Source of the DNA: Fibrobacterota bacterium
GTDB lineage: Bacteria; Fibrobacterota; Fibrobacteria; UBA11236
NCBI GenBank assembly: GCA_028287505.1
Contig: JAQBPN010000052.1
Location: 1 to 38,399, forward strand
Length of the DNA: 38,399 bases
Reading direction: 5' to 3'
The translations under genes and the position numbers were made by a program. This document shows positions 23,452-31,066 of the stretch, piece by piece (the first letter of the stretch is position 1; the number at the start of each line of letters is the position of its first letter). The notes beneath the pieces were generated by a model that saw nothing but the letters and a program-made list of their open reading frames with translations, was not told the DNA's origin and made no database searches.

Positions 23452-25593
23452 ATGGAAGTGAATGTTTTCGAGACCGCCAAACTCAAATTGACCCATAAGG
23501 CCGTGAAGGGGAAACCCAAAAGCGACTCCTGCGAATTCGTGTTCACCAAGGACGGCCAGGCCTGGAAGACCGAAAAGGTGGCCTTCAAAGGGACCGAGGC
23601 GAAATTCGAACTCGAATTTCCGGCGGTGGAAAAGGACAAAAACAGCTACAAGATCGAATACCTGGTGAAGTCCGCGAAGGAAGGCGGCGGCACGGAGGAC
23701 AGCCCCGGCACCGATCACTACATGGTCTGGCCGAAGAAGCTGAAGCTAACCGCCAAAGGTCCGGACGGCAAGGTCCTGGCCGGAACCACTTTCAACATCA
23801 CCCAGAACGGGAAAACCAAAACCGTCGCCGCGGACAAGAACGGCGTTGTCTCTCATTCCCTGGAAAAAGCCGCGTTCACCGTGGATGCGAAAAGCCCCTA
23901 TAAGGTGGACAAGTGGGACAAGGAAAAGGGAACCGAACGCACCGCGGACGTGCACAAGCTGGTGGCCGCCGTCTTCACGGAGCCGCTGCCCAGCAAGGAT
24001 AACAAGGCCCAGTCAGTCTATGTGAACCAGGACACGGCCAAGGAAGGCCGCGATCTGAAAGGCACCTCCATCATGTTCAAGGTGGCCTCCAAGGACAACG
24101 CGGGCAAGAAGGGCGACATCATCTACGTACAGGTGAAGTTCGGCCGGGAAAGCACGCGTGCCACGCCTACGCCGGAGCTGACCGCCGCGGCAAGCATCAC
24201 CAAGGAAGATTCGGACAAGCTGCAAAAAGGCCAGGTCATGCTGGACAAGGACGGCGGCGGCGCCCAATTCCAGGTGTGGCTGGGGGTGGCCGGGGGCGAC
24301 ACCTGCGAGGTGAAGATCGGCAGCACGGTGAAATGCGAAGACGCGGTCATCAAGCTGGTGAACTGGCGCAAGCTGGAATACGAAATCTGGCAGCCTCAGG
24401 CGGACGGGGCCGACAAGGCGACGGACTACACGTTGTTCAAGACCGCGACCGAGGCGGGATTGCCGGACAAGACCGTGTCCTATATGGACGAGACCTTGAA
24501 GGAGGTCTTCATCGAATTCAAGGAGAAGAAGAAGGATTTCTTCAAGAAGAGCGACCTGCCGCTGGCGGGGGTGCACAACGTTTTCGACGCGGCCTACATC
24601 GAGAAGGATGCCGGGAAGAAGGTGGTGATTCTGACTTCGGGCCAGTTGAACGGCATACTGGCGGCCAAGGCCGTCAATCGCGGGGACAATCGCGTGGTCA
24701 CCATGGTCTGGACGGACTATTACGCGAGGCTGAAGTCGTGGGATCAGAAGTTCACAGGGGTATTCAAGGAAACCGACCGGATCCCAAACAAGAAGGTCTT
24801 CAAGAATGCATTGGACACGGACGCGGGCTTAGGCAGCACCCATGGCAAACCATCCATCAAAAAAATATCCTGGAAGGTCACAGAATATTACGATGACACT
24901 GGAAAGGTCTGGAAGCCAGTCGCCGCTCCCGGGGATCCGGGATACGCGTATCGCAATAACACCGATATTACAGTGGAAGCGGATATTCTCGCCCACGTGG
25001 AGTTCACGGCTTGGAAAACGATCAAGATCAAATTACCGGATACCAAGGCCGGCTTCCCGGGCCATGACCTGCCCAAGGACGGCAGCGGCCAATTGACAGC
25101 TGGCGGGAAAAACGTCCAAATCGATTTCCACATCCTGGGGGTGGGCGCCGAATTCGGCGTCAACGGTTCAGCGTTGCGCGGCGACATCAAAATGAATACC
25201 TTCGCCGGGGAGGTGAAACCCGTCGGCATGGGCGGAGTCATCCTGCACGAACTCGGCCACAATATGGGCCAAGCCTATGCGAACAATACGACTGACGCAA
25301 CCTTCGGAAGGAAACCTGCAAACGCAATCCCCGGCCTGCCGTTTCCCAAGGACGTGGCTGCGGGAGGAGACATGTACGGCGGACATCAACATCAGGGCAC
25401 ACATTGCGCCAAGGGCTTGAAGGACAAGACGGGCGACGATTTCAACACCGCCAAGGCCTACAAGGAGCGGAAGTGTATCATGTTCGGCGGGTCCGATATG
25501 GAATCCGCCACAGTTTACCGATTCTGCGTGGATTGCAAAACTTATATCAAGGCGGAGATACTGGATAATATTCGCAAGAGCTGGAGCGCTTGA
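23452..25593 (+). CDS. zinc metallopeptidase, candidate secreted toxin/effector
   Basis: A 713-residue protein without a signal peptide. The first 350 residues are beta-rich, with Ig-like or spacer segments (AKLKLTHKAVKGKPKSDSC; LTAKGPDGKVLAGTTFNI). The C-terminal region has a zincin motif H599-E-L-G-H603 in GVILHELGHNMGQAY, then a Cys/His cluster: GGHQHQGTHC (H651, C652), C675 in KCIMFG and C692-V-D-C695, probably a second metal site. I recall this arrangement from proteins linked to type VI secretion VgrG or PAAR contexts, which makes a delivered protease toxin plausible. No VgrG, PAAR or other secretion gene lies in the window. The gene is coupled to the preceding one and separated by one base from the next. 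Confidence 0.7.
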   Translation: MEVNVFETAKLKLTHKAVKGKPKSDSCEFVFTKDGQAWKTEKVAFKGTEAKFELEFPAVEKDKNSYKIEYLVKSAKEGGGTEDSPGTDHYMVWPKKLKLTAKGPDGKVLAGTTFNITQNGKTKTVAADKNGVVSHSLEKAAFTVDAKSPYKVDKWDKEKGTERTADVHKLVAAVFTEPLPSKDNKAQSVYVNQDTAKEGRDLKGTSIMFKVASKDNAGKKGDIIYVQVKFGRESTRATPTPELTAAASITKEDSDKLQKGQVMLDKDGGGAQFQVWLGVAGGDTCEVKIGSTVKCEDAVIKLVNWRKLEYEIWQPQADGADKATDYTLFKTATEAGLPDKTVSYMDETLKEVFIEFKEKKKDFFKKSDLPLAGVHNVFDAAYIEKDAGKKVVILTSGQLNGILAAKAVNRGDNRVVTMVWTDYYARLKSWDQKFTGVFKETDRIPNKKVFKNALDTDAGLGSTHGKPSIKKISWKVTEYYDDTGKVWKPVAAPGDPGYAYRNNTDITVEADILAHVEFTAWKTIKIKLPDTKAGFPGHDLPKDGSGQLTAGGKNVQIDFHILGVGAEFGVNGSALRGDIKMNTFAGEVKPVGMGGVILHELGHNMGQAYANNTTDATFGRKPANAIPGLPFPKDVAAGGDMYGGHQHQGTHCAKGLKDKTGDDFNTAKAYKERKCIMFGGSDMESATVYRFCVDCKTYIKAEILDNIRKSWSA

Positions 25594-25594
25594 C

Positions 25595-26608
25595 ATGAGT
25601 AAACCTTTCGGCCTCAAAAACGAAGAATACTGGACCGATCCCTGGAAAAACCTTTCCGACGTTTCCTGGGAGCGAGTGGATAAAGACATCGCCGGGATCC
25701 TCCTGGACGCCCCGGACCATGTGCCCCTGGACACGCAGTCTTCCCTACCGGTCTTGGCCTATCATAGCGGCCCGACGCAATCCTTGTGGCAGGCGCCCTT
25801 CCGGGACCATGGCGCCATCACGGCCCTGCGCGTGGAGGATGATGTCTTTTTCACTGCCAAGGCCGTGCCCCCCTCGGGCCCCGAGACCCCGAAAGACCCG
25901 GAGCCTTCGCCCGGATTCGCTGGGGAGGAGTTTGAGATCGATTTGCGAGAGTCCCTGAGCCTGGAATGGGCCCCTGGTACCTTGTGGGTTACTGCCTTCT
26001 TGAGGGACCAAGGTTCCAATCGGGTCAAGGTCGTCATGGGGCCTTCCCCCGCCGCCTACAAAGATCCCGCCGTGGACCGCTTCCTGGCGGAAGAACGGGC
26101 AAAGCTGCCGCAACGCTCCTTGGCATATCCCCGACAGGCGGCCATGGATTCCGTTACCGTCCCTTTCCGCCCAGCGGATGGCGCCAAGCTGGGTCTTCAG
26201 TTCACGGCCCATAGGATAATGGTTGCGGAACCGGGTGCTTCCGGAAAACTGCACGTAAGCTGGCGCCTGCCGATAAGGCCGACCGACGTATCCAATGAAG
26301 GGCCCAAGACCCTGATCAAAGGCCTGCCCCCAGTCACCGCGGTCGCGGCGATCAGCATCCTCTTCATCGGAAGCGAGTTTGGAAGCCTTTTCCCGCTTTC
26401 CCTGCGCGTGCCTTCTTTCGAACCGGTGGAACAGGAAGACGGCTCCCCCGTGGCCGCGGGAAGCTTCACCCTGGATCTGCTCGGGCTCAATGCCCTCACC
26501 GAAGATCCTCAGACCTGGTTCGTGTATGGATTCGCGGGGGAAATCCTCCAAGGGCCCGCCACCATCGCCGTAGTCTCTTCGGATTCCCTTCCGAAGGGAG
26601 GGCGCTGA
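25595..26608 (+). CDS. hypothetical protein of the metallopeptidase operon
   Basis: A 337-residue protein with no signal peptide or clear membrane helix. A Pro-rich linker (about 90-110, PPSGPETPKDPEPSPG) divides an N-terminal part from the core ESLSLEWAPGTLWVTAFLRDQGSNRVKV near residue 120, which resembles a phrase (LPWRPG...LRDxxSNR) I associate with partners of T6SS-like metallopeptidases. The remainder (about 190-330) reads as two beta sandwiches. It could bind or present the peptidase. It starts one base after the previous stop, and its own TGATG overlap couples it to the next gene. The partner role is inferred from context. Confidence 0.6.
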   Translation: MSKPFGLKNEEYWTDPWKNLSDVSWERVDKDIAGILLDAPDHVPLDTQSSLPVLAYHSGPTQSLWQAPFRDHGAITALRVEDDVFFTAKAVPPSGPETPKDPEPSPGFAGEEFEIDLRESLSLEWAPGTLWVTAFLRDQGSNRVKVVMGPSPAAYKDPAVDRFLAEERAKLPQRSLAYPRQAAMDSVTVPFRPADGAKLGLQFTAHRIMVAEPGASGKLHVSWRLPIRPTDVSNEGPKTLIKGLPPVTAVAAISILFIGSEFGSLFPLSLRVPSFEPVEQEDGSPVAAGSFTLDLLGLNALTEDPQTWFVYGFAGEILQGPATIAVVSSDSLPKGGR

Positions 26609-27222
26609 TGAGTCATTCATTCGCCAGGTACTTGCTGACCACCGCCGGAATCGTCATGGTATTGACAAAGGAGGGACATGTGGGCGTTACGTCATTGAAC
26701 AAATTGAAACTCGGTGAACTGGCCGGAAGAGCGAACATCATCGTGATGGCCATTCCTTTGAAACCCTTCGAACAGAAAGAAACCATTACTTACATGGATT
26801 CCACCAACCGTATCCCGCCTTTGGAGGATAAAGCCTTTCGTTTCAAGCGGGAGGATGTGCTTAAGAACGATGGTTCGATGGATCTGCCCGATACGTTCGT
26901 TGTGTTCGACTATTATACTGAAATCCATTCCCGTGGCCATGTTCTGGCACATACCTCGGGAGAGATGGAATCACCGATCACCTATTACTACGATGGCCCT
27001 ATCAAAGAAACGAATCTGGGCAAGGAAAAATCCGTTCTCTTGTTCTTATCGGTCATCCATGACGACCCCATTGCATCCCCCAGGGACCGTCTTGGATTCA
27101 CAGCCAACCATGCCTACGAAAAGGCCTCGAAGGCCAAGGCCGTCACCAAGCTCGTTGCGAACCCCGAATTCCCTCCCCGACCCAAGTCCGCCAATCCCAA
27201 TCCTCCTCACCACCCCAAATAA
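26608..27222 (+). CDS. hypothetical protein, last gene of the metallopeptidase operon
   Basis: A 204-residue protein with a weakly hydrophobic start (FARYLLTTAGIVMVLT) too polar to be a sure signal peptide. The body is mixed alpha/beta (NIIVMAIPLKPFEQKETITYMDSTN; FVVFDYYTEIHSRGHVLAHTSG) and the tail is Pro/Asn/His-rich (PPRPKSANPNPPHHPK). No family recognised. Its ATG overlaps the previous stop (TGATG). Position at the end of the module suits an immunity protein or an extra effector subunit, but nothing in the sequence proves either. Confidence 0.6.
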   Translation: MSHSFARYLLTTAGIVMVLTKEGHVGVTSLNKLKLGELAGRANIIVMAIPLKPFEQKETITYMDSTNRIPPLEDKAFRFKREDVLKNDGSMDLPDTFVVFDYYTEIHSRGHVLAHTSGEMESPITYYYDGPIKETNLGKEKSVLLFLSVIHDDPIASPRDRLGFTANHAYEKASKAKAVTKLVANPEFPPRPKSANPNPPHHPK

Positions 27223-27264
27223 ACCGGGCCGCCGGAGGCGGAAACCACCATGTCCGGAAATGGC

Positions 27265-27293
27265 TAGTCGGGGTCCGGCAAAGCTCCTATACT
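27265..27293 (+). promoter_or_regulatory. promoter of the alkylation-repair operon, probably leaderless
   Basis: TATACT at 27288-27293 ends six bases before the ATG at 27300, so transcription would start at or next to the start codon. There is no ribosome site between. The -35 region (TAGTCG at 27265-27270, 17-base spacer) is poor, as expected for a promoter that needs an activator such as methylated Ada. Confidence 0.4.
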
Positions 27294-27299
27294 GTAGGC

Positions 27300-28745
27300 A
27301 TGCACAACGAAGATGCCTGCTATAGGGCCATGCTGGCCCGGGATTTCCGCTTCGACGGGAAGTTCTACGTAGGGGTGAAAACCACCGGGGTCTACTGCCG
27401 CCCCATCTGCCCGGCGAAGCCCAAGCGCGAGAACGTGGAATTCTTCGCCTCCGCCATGCTCGCGGAGAAAAAGGGCTACCGGCCCTGCCTCCGCTGCCGC
27501 CCGGAAGCCGCCCCGCAATCTCCGGCCTGGCACGGGAAATCCTCCCTGGTGCAAAGGGCCCTGAAGGCCATCTCCGATCAGGAATACGCGGACCTGAACG
27601 AAGAGGCCTTCGCGGAACGTTTCGGCGTCAGCTCCCGGCATCTCCGCCGCCTCTTCGACGAGGAGATCGGGAAATCCCCCAAGCGGATCGTCCTGGAGAA
27701 CCGCCTCAACTTCGCGCGCACCCTGATCGTGGAGACTTCGGTTCCCATCGGCGAGATCGCGCTCACTTCCGGCTTCTCCTCCGTGCGCCGCTTCAACGAC
27801 GCCATCAAGGACCGCTTCAAAAGGCCGCCGTCCCTGCTCCGCAAACGCAGTCCCGACGACGCGTCCCGGGACGGCCTCACCTTGTCCCTGCCCTATCGCC
27901 CCCCGTTCGATTGGGACGCCGGCCTGGCCTATTACCGCTCCCACGCCATCGCGGGACTGGAGACCTTCGCGGAGGGGAGCTACGAACGGGTCTTCCATTG
28001 GGGCGGCAAACCGGGTATCGTCCGCGTTACCCAGGACCGGCATCCCTCCTCCCTGCGCCTCCAGGTGATCGGCGGCGAGACCGGAACGCTGGGCCGCGTG
28101 GTGAAGACCGTCCGGCGCATGTTCGATCTCGATTCCGATCCGCTGCTGGTGGCCAATGCATTCGCCGCCAACCCGCATCTGGAAAGACTCCGGCGCGGCC
28201 GGCCCGGCATCCGCAGCCCCAGGGGCTGGGACCCGTTCGAGACCGCGGTCTGTTCCATCCTGGGCCAATTGGTGAGCATGGAGCAGGCCAACCGCATGAT
28301 CGCCCAACTCGTGGAGGGATACGGGGAAACCATCCGCCATCCCCTTTCCGGATCGGAGATGCATATGTTTCCCGGTCCGGAAACCCTGGCCACGGCGGAT
28401 CTGGACAAGGTGGGGACCACCCGCGCCCGCAAGGCCACCCTGCGCGAACTGGCGCGCCGGCTGGTGTCCGGAGAGCTTTCCCTGAGCAGCACCCAGGATC
28501 CGCTCGCATTCCGCAAGGCCCTGTTGGACATCAAGGGCATAGGCCCATGGACCGCTGAATACATCAGCCTCCGGTGCATCGCGGACACGGACGCCTTTCC
28601 CGGCACGGATCTGATCCTGAAAAGGGCGCTGGAGGAACACACCGACATCGATTTGGAAAGCGTGAAGCCCTGGCGCGGCTATGCCGCCGCTTACCTGTGG
28701 CGCGCCTATGCCGGGAAGTTTTCTAAAAAAGGAAAAGCGAAATGA
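27300..28745 (+). CDS. Ada-AlkA fusion: methyl-sensing regulator and 3-methyladenine glycosylase
   Basis: A 481-residue protein in three parts. The Ada zinc domain (about 5-75) has C33, C37, C63 and C66 in the spacing of Ada; C33 in TTGVYCRPICPAK is the methyl acceptor for phosphotriesters. An AraC-type DNA-binding domain (about 85-180) has RHLRRLFDEEIGKSPKRI and GFSSVRRFNDAIKDRF. An AlkA-type base-excision domain (about 195-470) has ILGQLVSMEQA, the helix-hairpin-helix DIKGIGPWTAEYISLR and a catalytic Asp at 437 in AFPGTDLIL. It thus senses methylation damage, activates genes and removes alkylated bases. The fusion architecture is known in several phyla. Its stop overlaps ogt (ATGA). Confidence 0.9.
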   Translation: MHNEDACYRAMLARDFRFDGKFYVGVKTTGVYCRPICPAKPKRENVEFFASAMLAEKKGYRPCLRCRPEAAPQSPAWHGKSSLVQRALKAISDQEYADLNEEAFAERFGVSSRHLRRLFDEEIGKSPKRIVLENRLNFARTLIVETSVPIGEIALTSGFSSVRRFNDAIKDRFKRPPSLLRKRSPDDASRDGLTLSLPYRPPFDWDAGLAYYRSHAIAGLETFAEGSYERVFHWGGKPGIVRVTQDRHPSSLRLQVIGGETGTLGRVVKTVRRMFDLDSDPLLVANAFAANPHLERLRRGRPGIRSPRGWDPFETAVCSILGQLVSMEQANRMIAQLVEGYGETIRHPLSGSEMHMFPGPETLATADLDKVGTTRARKATLRELARRLVSGELSLSSTQDPLAFRKALLDIKGIGPWTAEYISLRCIADTDAFPGTDLILKRALEEHTDIDLESVKPWRGYAAAYLWRAYAGKFSKKGKAK

Positions 28746-29233
28746 ACTACTACGCGAAAACCTTGCGGACCCCGGTGGGGGAAGTGATCCTGGCCGCCAC
28801 GGACGAAGCGGTGGTGGCCCTGGTATGGGACAAGGCGGGACTCAATCGGTTGGGCCTGACGATTTCCGGGCCGGGTTCATCCTGCGCGCTGCTGGAGACC
28901 GCGGAAAAACAGCTCGGGGAATATTTCCGGGGATCCCGCAACCGCTTCGACCTGCCCCTGGAAATGCGGGGCACGGAATTCCAGAAACGGGTCTGGAATG
29001 AATTGAAGAAGATCCCGTTCGGCAAGACCTGGAGCTATCAGGAACTGGCCCAGCGGGTGGGCAATCCGGGAGCGGTGCGGGCGGTGGGAACCGCCAACGG
29101 CAGGAACCCGGTGAGCATCTTCGTCCCTTGCCATCGCGTCGTCCGGCTCTCCGGAGAATTGGGCGGCTACGCGGGAGGCCTGGAGAACAAGGCGTTCCTT
29201 TTGGACCTGGAGAAGGACCTGGAGCGGAAATAA
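28742..29233 (+). CDS. ogt: methylated-DNA-protein cysteine methyltransferase
   Basis: A 163-residue suicide enzyme that moves methyl groups from O6-methylguanine to its own C130 in the PCHRV motif. The DNA-binding helix-turn-helix (TEFQKRVWNELKKIPFGKTWSYQELAQRVGNPGAVRAVGTANGRNP) and the GGYAGGLENKAFLL end are complete, and length is normal. It lacks an Ada domain, which is supplied by the partner gene; together the pair rebuild the functions of E. coli Ada, AlkA and Ogt in one operon. Start ATG 28742 overlaps the upstream stop by one base, so it has no promoter of its own. Expression is probably controlled by the Ada part of its partner. Confidence 0.92.
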   Translation: MNYYAKTLRTPVGEVILAATDEAVVALVWDKAGLNRLGLTISGPGSSCALLETAEKQLGEYFRGSRNRFDLPLEMRGTEFQKRVWNELKKIPFGKTWSYQELAQRVGNPGAVRAVGTANGRNPVSIFVPCHRVVRLSGELGGYAGGLENKAFLLDLEKDLERK

Positions 29234-29238
29234 CCGCG

Positions 29239-29916
29239 TCATTTTCCCGTGCTACGATGGGAAGCCGTTACGGGTTTGGATTCCGGAGATCCTTTTTGCC
29301 GCAAGTATATCGACAGGAACACCATGGAAAAAACCGACAGGAATTCGCTCTGCCAGTTCTGCATGGACTCGAACCAGAACTGGGAGGAAAGGACGAATTC
29401 CGCCACGGTAAGGGCGCGTCCTCCATGGGCGGCTTCCTCCGCATTGTGGTTCCGCGCGCCGGAACAGGCATGCAATGCGAAGGAGGAAATGAACAACAGC
29501 AGGAAGGCGAGGCCCAGGGAATTCTGATAGATGACCTTGGCCGGACCGCCCGCGCGCACGGGCCAAGGGGCGTCCTTGGGAACGGCTCCTTTGCCGGGTT
29601 CCCGGTCCGAATCTTCTTTCCCTTCCGGATCCTTGGACTCCGACGATCCTTTTTTGAAAAGGAAAACCGTGAACAGGATGTAGGTCCCCATCTGCAGGAA
29701 CTCGCTTTCCCAATTCTCCGAGATCGCTTGCCAGAAATGCGCGTTCTCCAGGTACCGGGGATAGGTGGTTGGCGATTGCCCGTGCTCCTCCTGTCCCTGG
29801 TTGTAGACCCTGAATCCCGCCGCGCTTTGTCCCGCCGCGCAGATCAGGAATAATCCAAGGTAAACCAGGCAGAGTCCGTTGTCCCGGAAGAAATCGCGTG
29901 TTTTTTTCCCGTCCAT
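29239..29916 (-). CDS. DUF6766-like membrane protein with internal duplication
   Basis: A 225-residue inner-membrane protein with an N-terminal helix (about 15-35) and three further hydrophobic segments. Two matching halves are visible: NWESEFLQMGTYILFTVFLFKKGSSESK near residue 70 and the NWQSEFLS...LRQKGSPESK part near residue 190, a pattern I associate with DUF6766 proteins. Function unknown. A charged, disordered loop (SKDPEGKEDSDREPGKG) lies between the halves. It converges with ogt (stops 5 bases apart) and is downstream of the BrkB gene on the same strand with a 62-base gap, so it may be the last gene of that operon. Confidence 0.65.
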   Translation of the reverse strand: MDGKKTRDFFRDNGLCLVYLGLFLICAAGQSAAGFRVYNQGQEEHGQSPTTYPRYLENAHFWQAISENWESEFLQMGTYILFTVFLFKKGSSESKDPEGKEDSDREPGKGAVPKDAPWPVRAGGPAKVIYQNSLGLAFLLLFISSFALHACSGARNHNAEEAAHGGRALTVAEFVLSSQFWFESMQNWQSEFLSVFSMVFLSIYLRQKGSPESKPVTASHRSTGK

Positions 29917-29978
29917 AAGATCCCCTTATCCGGAAAAACAACGTTCTTCCCCGGCCGGATCAAGGGCGGTATCGGGGA

Positions 29979-30995
29979 TCAGCCTTGGTCGCCGGGTTTG
30001 GCGCCGCCCCGATCCGGATCCGGCTTCATGCCCTGGTTGATGCGCTCCCCTTCTCCCAGGGGTTCGGCATTGGGCGTTGGTTGCATATGCGATCCGTAAC
30101 GGTTCGCATAAATCTTGGTGAATTCGGCTCCGAAAAAAAGGATCTGCGAGGAGTAATAGACCCAAAGGAGAATGATGACCAGGGAGCCGGCCGCCCCGTA
30201 TGCGGAACCGACGCTGCTTTTGCCCAGATACAATCCGATCAGGAGCCGGCCGATGGAAAACAGCAAGGCGGTGGCCGCGCCTCCTATCCACACGTCCCGC
30301 CAGCGGATGCGGACATCCGGCAGGACCTTGTAGATCAACGCGAAGAGGAGGGCGGTGACGGCGAAGGAAACCAGGAAATTGATGGCCTGCAGCGCCCATG
30401 AAGGAACGGGAAGGATGCGATCCAAGTAACCGCCCAACCCCGCCAAAGCCGCGCTCGCGACCAGGGAAACCATGAGCATGAATGCGATGACCAGCACCAT
30501 GGAGAAGGACAGGAAGCGGGAGCGGAGGAATCCCTTTACGCCCTGTCCGGGTTTGGGTTTGACTTCCCAGATGGTGTTGAGCGCCTCCTGCAATTGGCCG
30601 AACGCCCCCGAAGCGCCAAGCAGCAGGGTCGCCAGGCCTACCAAGGTGCCCACGATACCGGATCCTTTTTGGCTGGCGCTTTGCACCATGGTCTGGATCG
30701 CCTGCGCCCCGGAGTCTCCCACCAATCCGCGGATCTGCTGGAAGATCTGGTTGGAAGCGGCCTCCCTGCCGAACGCCAGCCCGGCTACGGAGATGGCGAT
30801 GATAAGCAGGGGCGCGATGGAAAAGAGGGTGTAATAGGAAAGGGCCGCGGCCAGCCGCGAGGCCTTGTCGTTTCCCCACTGGGCGGCGGCATCCTTCACC
30901 AGGGAGAACAAGGCATTGGATGCGAAACCCTTGCGCCGAGTTTTGGTTCCGGCCTTGTCCGGCTTCGGCTGGTCGGGGTGGAGCATGATGGCCAT
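29979..30995 (-). CDS. YihY/BrkB family membrane protein
   Basis: A 338-residue inner-membrane protein with six hydrophobic segments and the YihY/BrkB signatures: DKASRLAAALSYYTLFSIAPLLII, FGQLQEALNTIWEVKPKPG, and SAYGAAGSLVIILLWVYYSSQILFFGAEFTKIYA. Long mis-called ribonuclease BN, these proteins are thought to be transporters of unknown cargo. The C-terminus is a soluble Pro/Gly/charged tail (about 300-338). ATG 30995 is chosen because AGGAGG lies 7 bases upstream; the open frame runs further back but has no such site. The gene follows the repeat-bearing membrane protein at 31067-32908 in the same direction. Confidence 0.85.
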   Translation of the reverse strand: MAIMLHPDQPKPDKAGTKTRRKGFASNALFSLVKDAAAQWGNDKASRLAAALSYYTLFSIAPLLIIAISVAGLAFGREAASNQIFQQIRGLVGDSGAQAIQTMVQSASQKGSGIVGTLVGLATLLLGASGAFGQLQEALNTIWEVKPKPGQGVKGFLRSRFLSFSMVLVIAFMLMVSLVASAALAGLGGYLDRILPVPSWALQAINFLVSFAVTALLFALIYKVLPDVRIRWRDVWIGGAATALLFSIGRLLIGLYLGKSSVGSAYGAAGSLVIILLWVYYSSQILFFGAEFTKIYANRYGSHMQPTPNAEPLGEGERINQGMKPDPDRGGAKPGDQG

Positions 30996-31066
30996 CGGGT
31001 TCCTCCTGTTTAGAACGTGGAAGGCCCGCCGATCCGGCAGGCCTTGTCCGAATCTCCGTTGCACGG

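Noticed and set aside
22846-27222. Prophage tail or lysis module
   Set aside because: No portal, tail, holin or integrase protein is seen; the composition matches the surrounding genome.
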